A stretch of 64,000 nucleotides of DNA from CBDAQA01 sp965198865 (GTDB taxonomy: Bacteria; Planctomycetota; Phycisphaerae; Tepidisphaerales; Tepidisphaeraceae). The DNA lies in assembly GCA_965198865.1 (NCBI GenBank), contig CBDAQA010000022.1:1-64000 (forward strand), in the 5' to 3' direction. Each line of letters opens with the position of its first letter. Positions within the stretch are counted from its first letter, which is position 1. The position numbers and the translations under genes are program-made. Under the pieces are notes generated by a model. It was not told the origin of the DNA. It was given only the letters and a program-made list of their open reading frames with translations, and searched no databases. Shown piece after piece: positions 26,540 through 35,532 of this stretch.

Positions 26540-27253
26540 CTAGCCGCCACCGGCGGCCACCCCGGTCAGAGCCGGTGTGATCGCCACGCGTTGGGTGATC
26601 GCGTCGGCCAGGTCCCGCTCGAGCACCGGGTCGCGGTGGAGGGCGTACCAGTAGTCGGCGGCGGCGTTCTCGATCGTGACGTCGCCGCTGAGGTCGGGGC
26701 TGTCGGCGAAGGCGCGGGGGCCGCTGAACGCCTGGTGGTACTGGTTGATCGCGGTCAGCCGGCGCTCCGCCGACGTGAACCGCTCGACCAGCACCTTGGG
26801 GACCGCCTCGAACGTGCCGTCGGCCCGCTTGGCGATCTCGAACCGCACGGTCCGCCGGATGGTGGCCAGCGTGGCCTCGGTCACGTCGTTGAGCGTCACC
26901 GCGTCGGTCCGCCAGGGCTCGAAGACCTGCTTGGTCACCATGGGGAAGGTGGTCAGCAGGCCCAGGCGGTACTCCTCGCGGTCGACCCGCATGAACCGGG
27001 CGTGCGCCTCGGCCTCGCAGGCGTCCCACAGCTGGGCGAAGTCGTGCCCGGGCACGCGGGCGACCGGGGGCTGGTTCCACCAGTAGTCGGGCGTGGCCAG
27101 CTTGGCGTCGGCCGGCGTGACCGTGGCGCGGACGTCGGCCGAGTGCGTGGGCGGCAACGCCTCGCACCCGGCGACCGCAGCGGGGAGCACGCAAAGAATG
27201 AGACCGCGAAGGCGCGAAGGCGCGAGGACGGACGCGAAGGCAGAGGGTCCCAT
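26540..27253 (-). CDS. Conserved-type lipoprotein, function unknown
   Basis: 237 residues from the ATG at 27253 (another ATG lies 19 codons upstream). The signal peptide ends in AVAGC, a lipobox, so it is probably a lipoprotein. The mature protein is helical with aromatic motifs such as TPDYWWNQPPVA, DFAQLWDACEAEAHARF, DREEYRLGLLTTFPMV and QVFEPWRTDA. I recall similar uncharacterised lipoproteins in planctomycetes, but no function is known. The n-region of its signal peptide (AFASVLAPSRLRG) is encoded inside one arm of an intergenic inverted repeat (27203-27239). It is co-directional with pyruvate kinase upstream. Confidence 0.75.
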   Translation of the reverse strand: MGPSAFASVLAPSRLRGLILCVLPAAVAGCEALPPTHSADVRATVTPADAKLATPDYWWNQPPVARVPGHDFAQLWDACEAEAHARFMRVDREEYRLGLLTTFPMVTKQVFEPWRTDAVTLNDVTEATLATIRRTVRFEIAKRADGTFEAVPKVLVERFTSAERRLTAINQYHQAFSGPRAFADSPDLSGDVTIENAAADYWYALHRDPVLERDLADAITQRVAITPALTGVAAGGG

Positions 27254-27350
27254 GCCCGACTGAGCGTCGAGCAGAGCAGCCGATCCTGACGCCGTTTCGT
27301 TGCTCGCCATCGCTTCGCGTCCGTCCTCGCGCCTCCGCGACTTCGCGGTT
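27203..27350. repeat. Inverted repeat overlapping a lipoprotein start
   Basis: Arms 27203-27239 and 27313-27350 share CGCGAGGACGGACGCGAAG and flanking GAAGGCGCG-type words, matching over about 37 bp with two or three mismatches. The left arm is inside the lipoprotein reading frame and the right arm lies just past the pyruvate kinase stop. Confidence 0.7.
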
Positions 27351-27380
27351 CAATCTGCTGCTCTTTGGCTCACCACCGGC

Positions 27381-28877
27381 TCACTCGCGCTCGGACCGCA
27401 CCATCTGCCGCAGCATGGAGGCCGAGGGGACGGGGACCCAGGTCTGGCCGATCGTGTGGACCACCATGCCGTTCATCGTGCCGGGCGAGCCGGGGGACCA
27501 GCCGGCGACGATGACGATGCGGTCGTTGAGGGCGGCCAGCTCGTGCTCCTGCACGTAGGCGTCGACCTTGGCGATCAGCGTGACCAGGTCCGCCGTGGGC
27601 GACATCTCGACCGGCACCACGCCGAAGTGCAGCGCCATCCGCCGGAGCGAGCGGTGGTCGGGGCTCATGGCGATGATCGGCACGGGGAACCGGTGCTTGC
27701 TGAACACGCGGGCGGTGTTGCCGGTCTGGGTCCAGATGACGACCACCTTGGCGTCCACGTCCTGCACGATCCGCATCGCGCCGCGCGCCAGCGCCCCGGC
27801 CTGCAGCGTGCTCTTGACCACCGGCATCGGCCGACCCGCCTCGGCGGCGGTCGCGTCGGCGTAGGGCTCGTTCACCTCGGCGATGTGGGCCATCGTGTGG
27901 ACCGTCGCCACGGGGAACTGGCCGACGCTGGTCTCGCCGCTCAGCATCACGGCATCCGCCCCGTCGTAGATCGCGTTGGCCACGTCGCTCACCTCCGCCC
28001 GGGTGGGCGTGCTGGCCTCGATCATGCTCTGCAGCATCTGCGTGGCGACGATCACCGGCTTGCCGGCGGTCTGGCACCGGCGGACCAGGTCCTTCTGGAT
28101 GATCGGCACCTGGGCCATGTCCATCTCGACGCCCAGGTCGCCGCGGGCGACCATCAGGCCGTCGGTGGCGGCGATGATCGCGTCGATGTGGTCGACCGCC
28201 TCGCGCTTCTCGATCTTGGCGATCAGGTGGATGTCGGCCACCTTGTCGGCCAGGTAGGTCCGCAGCTCGTCCAGGTCGGCGGCGGTGCGCACGAAGCTCA
28301 GCGCCAGGTAGTCCAGCCGCTGCTCGACCGCCCAGTCGACGCAGGCCCAGTCCTTCTCGGTGATGCTGGGGACGTTGACCGACGTGTCGGGCAGGTTGAT
28401 CCCCTTGCTGCTCTTGAGCACCCCGCCGGCCGTGCAGTCCAGCACCAGCTCGTCGGGCCGCTTCTCCACGCACAGGAACCGCAGCAGCCCGTCCTCCACC
28501 AGCACGCGGTGGCCGACCTGCACCTCGTCGACCATGGCGGCGTAGATGCTGCTGACCCGGCCCCCCTGGGCGACCATCGGCTCGCGCTGCAGGACGATGC
28601 GGTCGCCCACGGCCACGGGCATGCCACCGGTGCCGCCGACGTCGGCCACCTGCCCCAGCCGGATCTTGGGCCCGCCCAGGTCGCCCAGGACGGCGACCGG
28701 GTGGTCGAACCGGCTGGCCGCCTCGCGCACGACGCGGAGCGTCTGCAGGTGGTTCTCGAGGTTGCCGTGGCTGAAGTTGAGGCGGCAGACCGTCGCCCCC
28801 GCCTGGAACAGCTTGAGCAGCGTCTCGACGTCGGCACAGGCCGGGCCCATCGTGGCGACAATTTTGGTGCGGATCAT
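27381..28877 (-). CDS. pyk: Pyruvate kinase
   Basis: 498 residues from the ATG at 28877. It makes pyruvate and ATP from phosphoenolpyruvate and ADP in glycolysis (cytoplasm). All hallmarks are present: TKIVATMGPACAD, CRLNFSHGN (Arg and Asn for ADP/K+), GDLGGPKIR, the B-domain (residues about 72-170), the catalytic-Lys segment HLIAKIEKREAVDHID, DGLMVARGDLGVE (Mg-binding), ATQMLQSMI, PTRAEVSDVANAIYDGADAV and GETSVGQFP. The C-terminal allosteric domain ends with PGTMNGMVVHTIG. The usual KIEN motif reads KIEK, a mild variation. It is monocistronic or co-transcribed with the lipoprotein gene downstream. Confidence 0.95.
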   Translation of the reverse strand: MIRTKIVATMGPACADVETLLKLFQAGATVCRLNFSHGNLENHLQTLRVVREAASRFDHPVAVLGDLGGPKIRLGQVADVGGTGGMPVAVGDRIVLQREPMVAQGGRVSSIYAAMVDEVQVGHRVLVEDGLLRFLCVEKRPDELVLDCTAGGVLKSSKGINLPDTSVNVPSITEKDWACVDWAVEQRLDYLALSFVRTAADLDELRTYLADKVADIHLIAKIEKREAVDHIDAIIAATDGLMVARGDLGVEMDMAQVPIIQKDLVRRCQTAGKPVIVATQMLQSMIEASTPTRAEVSDVANAIYDGADAVMLSGETSVGQFPVATVHTMAHIAEVNEPYADATAAEAGRPMPVVKSTLQAGALARGAMRIVQDVDAKVVVIWTQTGNTARVFSKHRFPVPIIAMSPDHRSLRRMALHFGVVPVEMSPTADLVTLIAKVDAYVQEHELAALNDRIVIVAGWSPGSPGTMNGMVVHTIGQTWVPVPSASMLRQMVRSERE

Positions 28878-29214
28878 GGCTTGGTTCCGGCTCGCGGTGG
28901 TGGCCGGCATCATACGGACGGGCCGGGTCGGCGAAAGGCGCGGGGGACCCGCTTCACGGGGGTTTGCTGCTCGTGGTTTGCATGCGCGGCGGTCTCGCTC
29001 CGTCTCGACCTTCGCGGTCGTTCATCTGCGGCTAACTCTGCTGATCTTCGCTCTGCGGCGCACCGAGACGGAGCGAGTCGCGTCCGGTGCCGATCGGCCG
29101 TCCCGCCTGGGCGAGCAGGTCGACGAAGGTCCGAGCAGTCGGCCGCGGGCCCGCGACGTGGTGAGCCCTGCCTGGGTCGGCTACCCTTGTGCGATTCACC
29201 GAGGGACCCGCCCG
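28878..29214. other. Spacer between divergent pyk and thioesterase genes
   Basis: No gene is supported. It contains a half-copy (about 29020-29036, TTCATCTGCGGCTAA) of the repeat in the 864-1034 spacer. Both promoters must lie here, but no clear hexamer pair was seen. The thioesterase start is preceded by GAGGGA. Confidence 0.4.
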
Positions 29215-29724
29215 ATGGCTGAACCGACTTCCGCGCGAGCGTGCCCGATCGAGATGTCGATCCGCGTGAACGGGTACGACGTCGACTTCCAGGGGGTGGT
29301 CAATAACATCGTGTACGTCCGCTGGTTCGACGACCTGCGGTACCGGCTGCTGGACGCGTACCTGCCGCTGGAGCAGCAGATGGCGGCCGGGTTCGGGCCG
29401 GTGGTGACGTCCACCTTCGTCGAGTACAAGCGGCCGATCCGCATGCACGACAAGCCGGTCGGCCACCTGTGGGTGACCGAGGCCGGCCGGCTGCGCTGGG
29501 CCGTCGGCATCGAGATCCTCGTCGGCGACGCCGTCGCGGCGACGGGCGTGCAAACCGGCGTGTTCATCAACCTCAAGACGCTCCGGCCGGTGCGGGTGCC
29601 GGAGGTGTTCACGGCCGCGATGGAGCGGGCCATGGGCGGGCGAGCGGGGCGGTCCCAGGAAGATGCGATCGCCCTGCCCCGGCCAGCCCCACCCTGCGAC
29701 GACCCGGGCCATTTGTTGCCATGA
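29215..29724 (+). CDS. Hotdog-fold thioesterase (4-hydroxybenzoyl-CoA thioesterase family)
   Basis: 169 residues. A single hotdog domain shows the YbgC/4HBT pattern VNGYDVDFQGVVNNIVYVRW with the catalytic Asp, then the helix FDDLRYRLLDAYLP and strands VVTSTFVEYKRPIRMHD, LRWAVGIEILVGDAVAATG and TGVFINLKTLRPVRVP. Such enzymes hydrolyse acyl-CoA or acyl-ACP thioesters in the cytoplasm; the substrate is undefined. The C-terminal 30 residues are Pro/Gly-rich and probably disordered. It is a single gene, with no fatty-acid neighbours. Confidence 0.85.
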   Translation: MAEPTSARACPIEMSIRVNGYDVDFQGVVNNIVYVRWFDDLRYRLLDAYLPLEQQMAAGFGPVVTSTFVEYKRPIRMHDKPVGHLWVTEAGRLRWAVGIEILVGDAVAATGVQTGVFINLKTLRPVRVPEVFTAAMERAMGGRAGRSQEDAIALPRPAPPCDDPGHLLP

Positions 29725-29888
29725 CCGCACGCTCCCGTGCCGCGTCATCGCGGTGAACCGCCCCCAGCGTCTTGCCCGCCGCCCACCCGTGGGCGGGCCG
29801 CGGGACGCGAACGGTCCATGGGCACCCGGTGTCATGATGCCGTTCTCCACGCCCAGTATTGTGTTCAACCAGGCCTTGCACGTTTATG

Positions 29889-29917
29889 TTGAAACGATCT
29901 TGTCGGACGGGTATGTT
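29889..29917 (+). promoter_or_regulatory. Candidate sigma-70 promoter of a pseudopilin gene
   Basis: TTGAAA (29889-29894) and TATGTT (29912-29917) are separated by 17 bp, five and four matches to the sigma-70 consensus. Transcription would start near 29924, leaving a leader of about 67 nt before the ATG at 29991. Confidence 0.4.
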
Positions 29918-29990
29918 CGCCAAGCCCGCCGAGGCGGGGTGATCGCCGGCCTGTCCTCCCTCGTCGTACGCAAACCTCAGGGACGTGTTT

Positions 29991-30932
29991 ATGGTGCGCC
30001 GAACTCACCACTTTGGCTGTCGCCGACGGCGCGGGTTCACGCTCGTGGAGCTGCTGGTGGTGATCGGGATAATCGCCCTGTTGATCGGCATCCTCCTGCC
30101 TGCCCTGAACGCCGCCCGGCGGTCGGCCAACGCCGCAACGTGCCTGAGCAACCTGCACCAACTGATCCTCGCGGTGAACGTGTACGCGGCCAACAACAAG
30201 AACTACATGGTCTACGACCCGTACCCCAACGGGAACCCGAACTACGTCTCGCCCGCGGGGGTCAGGCCCACCGCCACCGACCTCGCCAACTCCTCCGGCA
30301 TCCCGTGGCTGGACGCCTTGGCCCCGTACATCGCTGGCAACAGCACCGGGCAGGCGGCCGCGATGTACAATTTCTGCCCGGAGGCACCGCTCGCGGCCGG
30401 CAACTACGTCTCAGCCAACTACATGGGCACGGCCAACGCTCCCTACCACCAACTGGCGAATGGCACCAACACCGTGGGCTTCGCCGGCAGCTACGGCATG
30501 AACCTCTCGGCGACCTCCGGCAACCCCTACTGGAGCTACCTCGTCGCCGGCACGGGCGACCCGGCCAACCCGTTCAACCTGCCGGCCACGGTGACCCGCT
30601 ACTTCTGGACTCGGCTGTCCGACTCGCCCAACGACAACGTGCCGGTCGTGTTCGACTGCGTTTGGTGCGACGTGGTCGGCTCGACGCTGTACACCCCGCT
30701 GACCGCTGCGGCCACGGCCGTCATACCGGCGCCGAGCAGCTTCATCACCGGGAGCACCAACGACATCCAACGCGCCTGCCTGAACCGCCACCGCGGCAGC
30801 GTCAACGTCGCCTTTAAGGACGGCAGCGCCACCAACGTCCGGCTGAAGGCGCTGTGGGACCTGCGGTGGAACAGGTCGAGCGTGCCCGAAAGCGCCAAAC
30901 TGCCGGCCAGCCCCACCTTCCCCAGCTCGTGA
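29991..30932 (+). CDS. Pseudopilin-like protein, solitary
   Basis: 313 residues from the ATG at 29991 (GTG at 29985 also in frame). A basic leader CRRRRGFTLVELLVVIGIIA is followed by LNAARRSANAATCLSNLHQL and an extracellular domain rich in Asn, Tyr and Gly. The C-terminus holds a textbook H-X9-DG motif (HRGSVNVAFKDG), which defines this planctomycete class. It differs from the array members, whose motif reads DGH. It is on the opposite strand and 24 kb away from them. The role is unknown; it is presumably surface exposed after prepilin-peptidase processing. Confidence 0.88.
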   Translation: MVRRTHHFGCRRRRGFTLVELLVVIGIIALLIGILLPALNAARRSANAATCLSNLHQLILAVNVYAANNKNYMVYDPYPNGNPNYVSPAGVRPTATDLANSSGIPWLDALAPYIAGNSTGQAAAMYNFCPEAPLAAGNYVSANYMGTANAPYHQLANGTNTVGFAGSYGMNLSATSGNPYWSYLVAGTGDPANPFNLPATVTRYFWTRLSDSPNDNVPVVFDCVWCDVVGSTLYTPLTAAATAVIPAPSSFITGSTNDIQRACLNRHRGSVNVAFKDGSATNVRLKALWDLRWNRSSVPESAKLPASPTFPSS

Positions 30933-31601
30933 TGCCTGCAAGGGACATCAAAAGGGGTCGGGGAATCAGGGTCATGTAGATCGTGGTTCACCACGCCGCA
31001 ATGGGGCACAGGCGTGGTGAACCGCGCCCTACATCCTGCGGTCGGCAGATCAAGCCGATCGAGTTCCGCAGTCGGCCGACGCGGGTCATCGGAAAGCGGT
31101 CTCTACGCCAGCCGGCAGTGGGCGGCGTTTGAGCCTGGGCAGCGGCGACTTACGCTTTTCACTGAGTTGCCCGCAGGCGTGCTGCGGGGGCACAAGCAGT
31201 GGACCGATGCGTACCTTTTGCCTCTGGCCAAGAAACGCCGGCCGGCCTCCGCGACGCTGGATGCGCGGATGGTCGGCCTCGACAATCTCGCCGACCCGAC
31301 GATCCACGTCTTGAAATGCGGCAGCCGAATGGGGACGCGGTGGACCACGGATGAGTCCGGTTCGGCGGGTCAGCCGTGTAACATTCGTCGTCACGTGCGC
31401 AAGAATAGTTGCAGCTTGAGCTTGAGAAGACCGTTCAAGCGGACGTGACGGGTTGAGGGGTGTAACATTTCGTAACAAAGTGTCACATGCGGCGCGCCGA
31501 GCCGTCGAGGATTTGTGAGCGGCGGGGGGGAGAAACGGCAGGAGCCCCGCACTGGGTGCGGGGCTCCTGGCCGGTGTTCGCCCGGTGGCTGGCGGATCGC
31601 A
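30933..31601. other. Intergenic region of about 670 bp
   Basis: No supportable gene. Open frames here lack coding periodicity. The right end carries the terminator of the flotillin-like gene (31540-31568). Around 31450-31490 the sequence is AT-richer (TGTAACATTTCGTAACAAAG), with a repeated GTAACA word that may be a protein-binding site. A non-coding RNA cannot be excluded. Confidence 0.35.
31540..31568 (-). terminator. Strong hairpin terminator of the flotillin-like gene
   Basis: Perfect 13-bp stem (31540-31552 with 31556-31568, core GAGCCCCGCAC) closed by a 3-nt loop, 33 bp after the stop on the minus strand. There is no U-tract. A very similar stem lies at 47089-47112. Confidence 0.7.
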
Positions 31602-33833
31602 TCAGCTCATCCGGCCCTTGCCGTTCTTGGCGGGGGTGGCGTCGACCGTGGGCGTGGTCGCCACCTGCTTCTGCACCGACTCGACCATCTCCCGGCTGGC
31701 GGCGTCGACCATGGCCTTGAGGTCGGCCATCTCGCCGTCGTTGTCGGCGCTCGCCAGCTTGAAGCCGGACTTCTCGGCGACCAGCATGCTGAGCAGGGTG
31801 TTCAGCAGGCCGCTCGTCTCGCCGCTGGTGGAGTTGCCGCCGCCGGTGGTGAAGACGCGCTCGGGGACCAACGGCTGGACCGACTTGCTCAGGTGCTCGG
31901 CCACCAGCGACAGGGCGAAGAGGCGCGGGTCGCCAAAGCTGGCGATCTTGCGCATCTGGACCGCCGCCTCGCTCAGGCCGACCTGCATGGTGCGGCTCGC
32001 CTCGCCACGGCCGGCCAGCTGGCGCTGCTCGGCCTCGGCACGGGCGGTCACGATCGTCTGCTCAGCGTGACGGCGGCTCTCCTCCAGTGCGGCGTCGGCC
32101 TTCACGATCACCTGCTCGGCCTGGCGACGGGCCTTGGCCAGCTCGGCGTTGGCGGCGTTCTCGGCGATCTGGATCGCCACGTGGGACGCGGTCAGCTCCG
32201 GCTGCTTGGCGGCGATCGCCTCGGCCTCCTTCAGGGCGCGCTGCTTCTCGGCGGCCGCCTGCTGCCGGCTGAAGGTTTCGATCTGCTCGATGCTCAGCTG
32301 CCGCGTGCGCAGCTGCTCCATCAGCTGCTCGATCTTCCCGCCAGCTTCTGCCGTGTCTGGCTTGCCGATCAGCACGTCGACGCACTGGATGTCGAACTCG
32401 GCGAATCGGCGTTGCAGCTCGGTGCGGGCCTCGCCCTGGATCTGGTCGCGGTCGTGCAGCAGCTCGAGCATCGTCTTGCGGTGGGCCACGTCGCGGAAGA
32501 ACGACGAGAGCATGGGGTCCAGCGTCTGCGTGATCAGCTTCTTCACGTCGCCGAACCGCTGGATGACGGCCGAGGCCCGCTGGTAGTCGATGTGCACGAC
32601 CACGCTCAGCGGCAGCCGGCTCTCGTACGCGTCCTTCGTGACCAGTTCGACGCTGTTGAGGTTTTCGTCGTAGCGGTGCCCCTCGGTCTTGCCGCTGATC
32701 CAGTGCAGGACGAAGTTGGTGGTGGGGACGAAGACGATCTGCCCGGCGTAGGTGTTGAACGGGTACTTGCCAGGGCCGAAGGGCTTCTCCCACACGCCGC
32801 GCTCGCCCCGGGCGACGCGCTCGCCGTGGCGGAAGCTGTCGCCGCTCACGTCGGCGCCGATCGGGCCGAAGTAGCTGACGACCACGCCGACGTAGCCGAT
32901 CGGCACGATCGTCTTGGGCATCATCTCGACGTTGGCGAACCAGCGGTTGATGAAGTACGTGCCGTCGGTCAGCGGCACGTACTGCCGGCCGCGGCGACCG
33001 CCGGCGCGGAGGAAGGCGTCGGGGTCCTGGAAGTTGTTGTGGAAGTTGCCGTCGTCGGGGTCGTTGCCGACGCTGGGGGCGATGATCTCGCCGGGCGTGA
33101 GGCTGGGGCCGTCCTGGACGGTGACGATGGCGATCGAGTCGACCAGGATGGCCTTGGTGGGGTTGAGCGGGTCGACCGCCTCGACGACGCCGCCGACGAC
33201 GACGGGGTCGAAGCCGTCCACCTCGGCCAGCTCCTTCTGCCAGTCGCCCAGGCGTTCGATTTCTCGCTTGCCCTGCACTTCCTGCTGGTAGACGGTGTCC
33301 TCGGTGATGACGACGAAAATCGCCAGATTGATGGCGTACACGCCCTCGCGCAGGATCGCGCGTTGCCGGCCGCGCTGGCCGCGGGTGCCGTTCACGCCGG
33401 CCAGGAACAGGGCGGCATCCTGGAAGTTGTTGCACTCGATGTTCCGGCCCAGCGTCTGGCTGGGCGACAGCGACTCGCCGTCCCGGGCGTAGACGTAGCC
33501 GATCTTGCCCTGCGGGATCGTGACCAGGGGGATCTTGTGGATCTTGTACTGCACGCGCCACAGCCACGGGTGCCAGCCGCCGCGCAGCAGCCGGACCTGG
33601 TAGCCCGCCTCGCCCCGCAGCGCGAGGATGCCGCCGGCGGGGACCGAGCCGCGGCGGCTCCACAGCTTCTCCACCACGCCGACGCGGTTGTTTGGAATGT
33701 AGACGAACCCGCTGAAGTAGGCGGCCGTCATGAGGAGCAGGCCGAGCACGCCCAGCCCGATCATCCACCCCTGAACCACGAACCCGCCGCCGTCGGCGAG
33801 CAGGTCGACCATCTGATACGAAAGCCAATCCAT
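31602..33833 (-). CDS. Flotillin-like SPFH-domain membrane protein
   Basis: 743 residues with an N-terminal transmembrane anchor (WMIGLGVLGLLLMTAAYFSGFVYI, about residues 23-46). A long SPFH/band-7-like region follows, including IPNNRVGVVEKLWS, GFVY and VPIGYVGVVVSYFGPIG segments suggesting two band-7 modules and ESRLPLSVVVHIDYQRASAVIQ. A charged Ala/Glu-rich coiled coil covers about residues 500-640 (QQAAAEKQRALKEAEAIAAK, AEQVIVKADAALEESRRHAE). Flotillin relatives organise membrane microdomains. It is larger than typical flotillins (450-500 residues). The RBS AGAGG precedes the ATG. It is transcribed alone and divergent from a small membrane-protein gene. Confidence 0.85.
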   Translation of the reverse strand: MDWLSYQMVDLLADGGGFVVQGWMIGLGVLGLLLMTAAYFSGFVYIPNNRVGVVEKLWSRRGSVPAGGILALRGEAGYQVRLLRGGWHPWLWRVQYKIHKIPLVTIPQGKIGYVYARDGESLSPSQTLGRNIECNNFQDAALFLAGVNGTRGQRGRQRAILREGVYAINLAIFVVITEDTVYQQEVQGKREIERLGDWQKELAEVDGFDPVVVGGVVEAVDPLNPTKAILVDSIAIVTVQDGPSLTPGEIIAPSVGNDPDDGNFHNNFQDPDAFLRAGGRRGRQYVPLTDGTYFINRWFANVEMMPKTIVPIGYVGVVVSYFGPIGADVSGDSFRHGERVARGERGVWEKPFGPGKYPFNTYAGQIVFVPTTNFVLHWISGKTEGHRYDENLNSVELVTKDAYESRLPLSVVVHIDYQRASAVIQRFGDVKKLITQTLDPMLSSFFRDVAHRKTMLELLHDRDQIQGEARTELQRRFAEFDIQCVDVLIGKPDTAEAGGKIEQLMEQLRTRQLSIEQIETFSRQQAAAEKQRALKEAEAIAAKQPELTASHVAIQIAENAANAELAKARRQAEQVIVKADAALEESRRHAEQTIVTARAEAEQRQLAGRGEASRTMQVGLSEAAVQMRKIASFGDPRLFALSLVAEHLSKSVQPLVPERVFTTGGGNSTSGETSGLLNTLLSMLVAEKSGFKLASADNDGEMADLKAMVDAASREMVESVQKQVATTPTVDATPAKNGKGRMS

Positions 33834-33953
33834 AACCGTGCCTCTTTCCTGAAAACGACGCCCGCTAGCTTACCGAGCGCAGGCGGCCGCACGATTAGAA
33901 AAGCGGCGGCTCCTATAACGGCCGCGGGGGCGGGGCGTCGGTAGCGTGCCGCG

Positions 33954-34190
33954 ATGCTTTACGTCACCGTGCCGATGATGCTGTGGATGGGTGCGTGGAT
34001 CGCCGTGAGTCTGCGCAGCGGGGCCGTGGTCATCACCACGTACCGGTACTTCGAGGTGGTCGACAGCGGCTACTTCCCGCGCGAGGGGTGCCCGATTCAC
34101 TTCTGGACGGCGATCGCCGCGATGGGCGCGTTGGGCGTGCTGTGCCTGGGCCTGTCGATCGCCTCGATCGTCATGGGGATCGCGTGGTGA
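33954..34190 (+). CDS. Small two-helix membrane protein
   Basis: 78 residues with two hydrophobic helices (VTVPMMLWMGAWIAVSL and IAAMGALGVLCLGLSIASIV) joined by a polar loop containing TYRYFEVVDSGYFPREG. There is no recognised family. It is divergent from the flotillin-like gene across 120 bp and might share regulation with it. It is small enough that chance cannot be fully excluded, but composition and helix placement look real. Confidence 0.55.
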   Translation: MLYVTVPMMLWMGAWIAVSLRSGAVVITTYRYFEVVDSGYFPREGCPIHFWTAIAAMGALGVLCLGLSIASIVMGIAW

Positions 34191-34261
34191 GTTGTTCGCG
34201 TGCCGAGCCCGCATCGGCCGCTTCCGTCGCCGTGGCCCAGAGACTGGCGTAGACTGGCGGC

Positions 34262-34726
34262 GTGAGCACACCCGCCCGACCCGCGTTGAAGTTCGACACC
34301 CTTGATGCCCTGCTGGCCGACGCCGACCGCCTGCGCGGCGGCTACGAGAAGGCGGGGCGATGGGAGCTCGGCATGATGCTCGACCACATCGCGAAGATGA
34401 TGTCGGCCCCATTCGTGGCCGGGCAACGCGACATGCCGGCGCCCGCGGCGGCCGTCGCCCGGTTCTGCCTCCGCAGCATGGTGCGGCGCAGCTGGTACCC
34501 GACGATGGTCACGTTCCCCGCGCCGGCGAAGTTCCAGCCGGCCCCGGGCACCGACGTCGGCGCGGCCGTGGCGTCGCTCCGCGCCATCGTCGGCCAGGTG
34601 CGAGCCCTGCCGGAGGGCCCGGTCCACTGCCCGCCGTTCGGGTCGATCTCGAAGGGCGACTTCGTCGGCCTTCAACTGCTGCACGCGGCTCACCACCTGA
34701 GCTACCTGCGGCCGACGACGGCGTGA
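34262..34726 (+). CDS. DUF1569 (DinB-like four-helix) protein
   Basis: 154 residues from a GTG start. Family pattern: LRGGYEKAGRWELGMMLDHIAKMM with the first metal-type His, RSWYPTMVTFPAPAKFQPAP, and LLHAAHHLSYLRP with the second His pair near the C-terminus. DUF1569 proteins resemble the DinB/YfiT metal-dependent thiol-transferase fold; no reaction is established. It is probably cytoplasmic. It lies 71 bp after the small membrane gene and 54 bp before the next gene, all co-directional. Confidence 0.75.
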   Translation: MSTPARPALKFDTLDALLADADRLRGGYEKAGRWELGMMLDHIAKMMSAPFVAGQRDMPAPAAAVARFCLRSMVRRSWYPTMVTFPAPAKFQPAPGTDVGAAVASLRAIVGQVRALPEGPVHCPPFGSISKGDFVGLQLLHAAHHLSYLRPTTA

Positions 34727-34780
34727 ACCGGACCGGCCGTCTGGTACAGTGTGGGCGATGACCCCGGCGAAAGGCTGGCG

Positions 34781-35452
34781 ATGGGCTTCCTGACCCGACG
34801 CGACAAGGCGATCACGGTGTACGCCCAGCGCGTGCAGGGCACGGGCATCCCGCCGGACCCACCGGCCCGGCCCACAATCGTGATGGTGCCGCCGATGGGC
34901 CAGGTGCCACCCCCACCCGCCGCCGCCACGCCCCAGTCGACGACGGCGGCGGGGGGCGCCGGGGGGGCGACGCACAACGTCATCTACGTGGTGAACACGC
35001 CACCGCCGGCCGCCGTTCACGCGCCGCCGCAGGAGGTCCACCACCATCACCACCACACGACGCAGGTGGTGATGCCGCGGTCGCGCCGGCTGTCGAAGGA
35101 CAGCAGCTTCCTGGGCACGCTCGGCTTCCTCGTCGGCGTTCTCGCCTGCGGCGTCGCGTTCCTGCCGCCGGTCGCGCGGTTCGGCGGGCCGTTGGCGCTG
35201 GTCGGCCTCACGATGGCGGCGCTGGGCTGGGTCTGGGCGGTCCTGTTGCGACGGACGCACGCCGGGATGCCGATGCTGGGGATGATCGTGTCCGCCGTCG
35301 GCTGGGGCCTGTGCCAGTACAAGACGGGCCAGGCGCAGGCGACGTACGACAAGCTGCGAGCGCGGTCGCCGATCGAGCTGCCGGCGGTGAAAATCGCGGG
35401 GCCGACGGAGTCGACCGCACGGGCAGTCGCCCCAACGGCGACACCCAAGTGA
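34781..35452 (+). CDS. Membrane protein with low-complexity Pro/His region
   Basis: 223 residues from the ATG at 34781 (AAAGG ten bases upstream); a GTG at 34751 is possible. The N-terminal 120 residues are Pro/Ala/Thr/Val-rich and contain a natural run of six His (residues 87-92). The C-terminal part has three hydrophobic helices (FLGTLGFLVGVLACGVAFLPPV, GPLALVGLTMAALGWVWAVLL, GMIVSAVGWGLCQY), a DUF4190-like arrangement. The role is unknown; the His run might bind metal. Confidence 0.6.
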   Translation: MGFLTRRDKAITVYAQRVQGTGIPPDPPARPTIVMVPPMGQVPPPPAAATPQSTTAAGGAGGATHNVIYVVNTPPPAAVHAPPQEVHHHHHHTTQVVMPRSRRLSKDSSFLGTLGFLVGVLACGVAFLPPVARFGGPLALVGLTMAALGWVWAVLLRRTHAGMPMLGMIVSAVGWGLCQYKTGQAQATYDKLRARSPIELPAVKIAGPTESTARAVAPTATPK

Positions 35453-35532
35453 TCGAACGGGTGTGCTCAACCACCGCGTTGCCGCAACCGCCGTTCAAAC
35501 GATTGGCCGACCAACGCGCCGGCGATTACCCC

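Noticed and set aside
31014..31448. Plus-strand frame of 144 codons in the 30.9-31.6 kb spacer
   Set aside because: No codon periodicity, no RBS, no recognisable motif; treated as non-coding.
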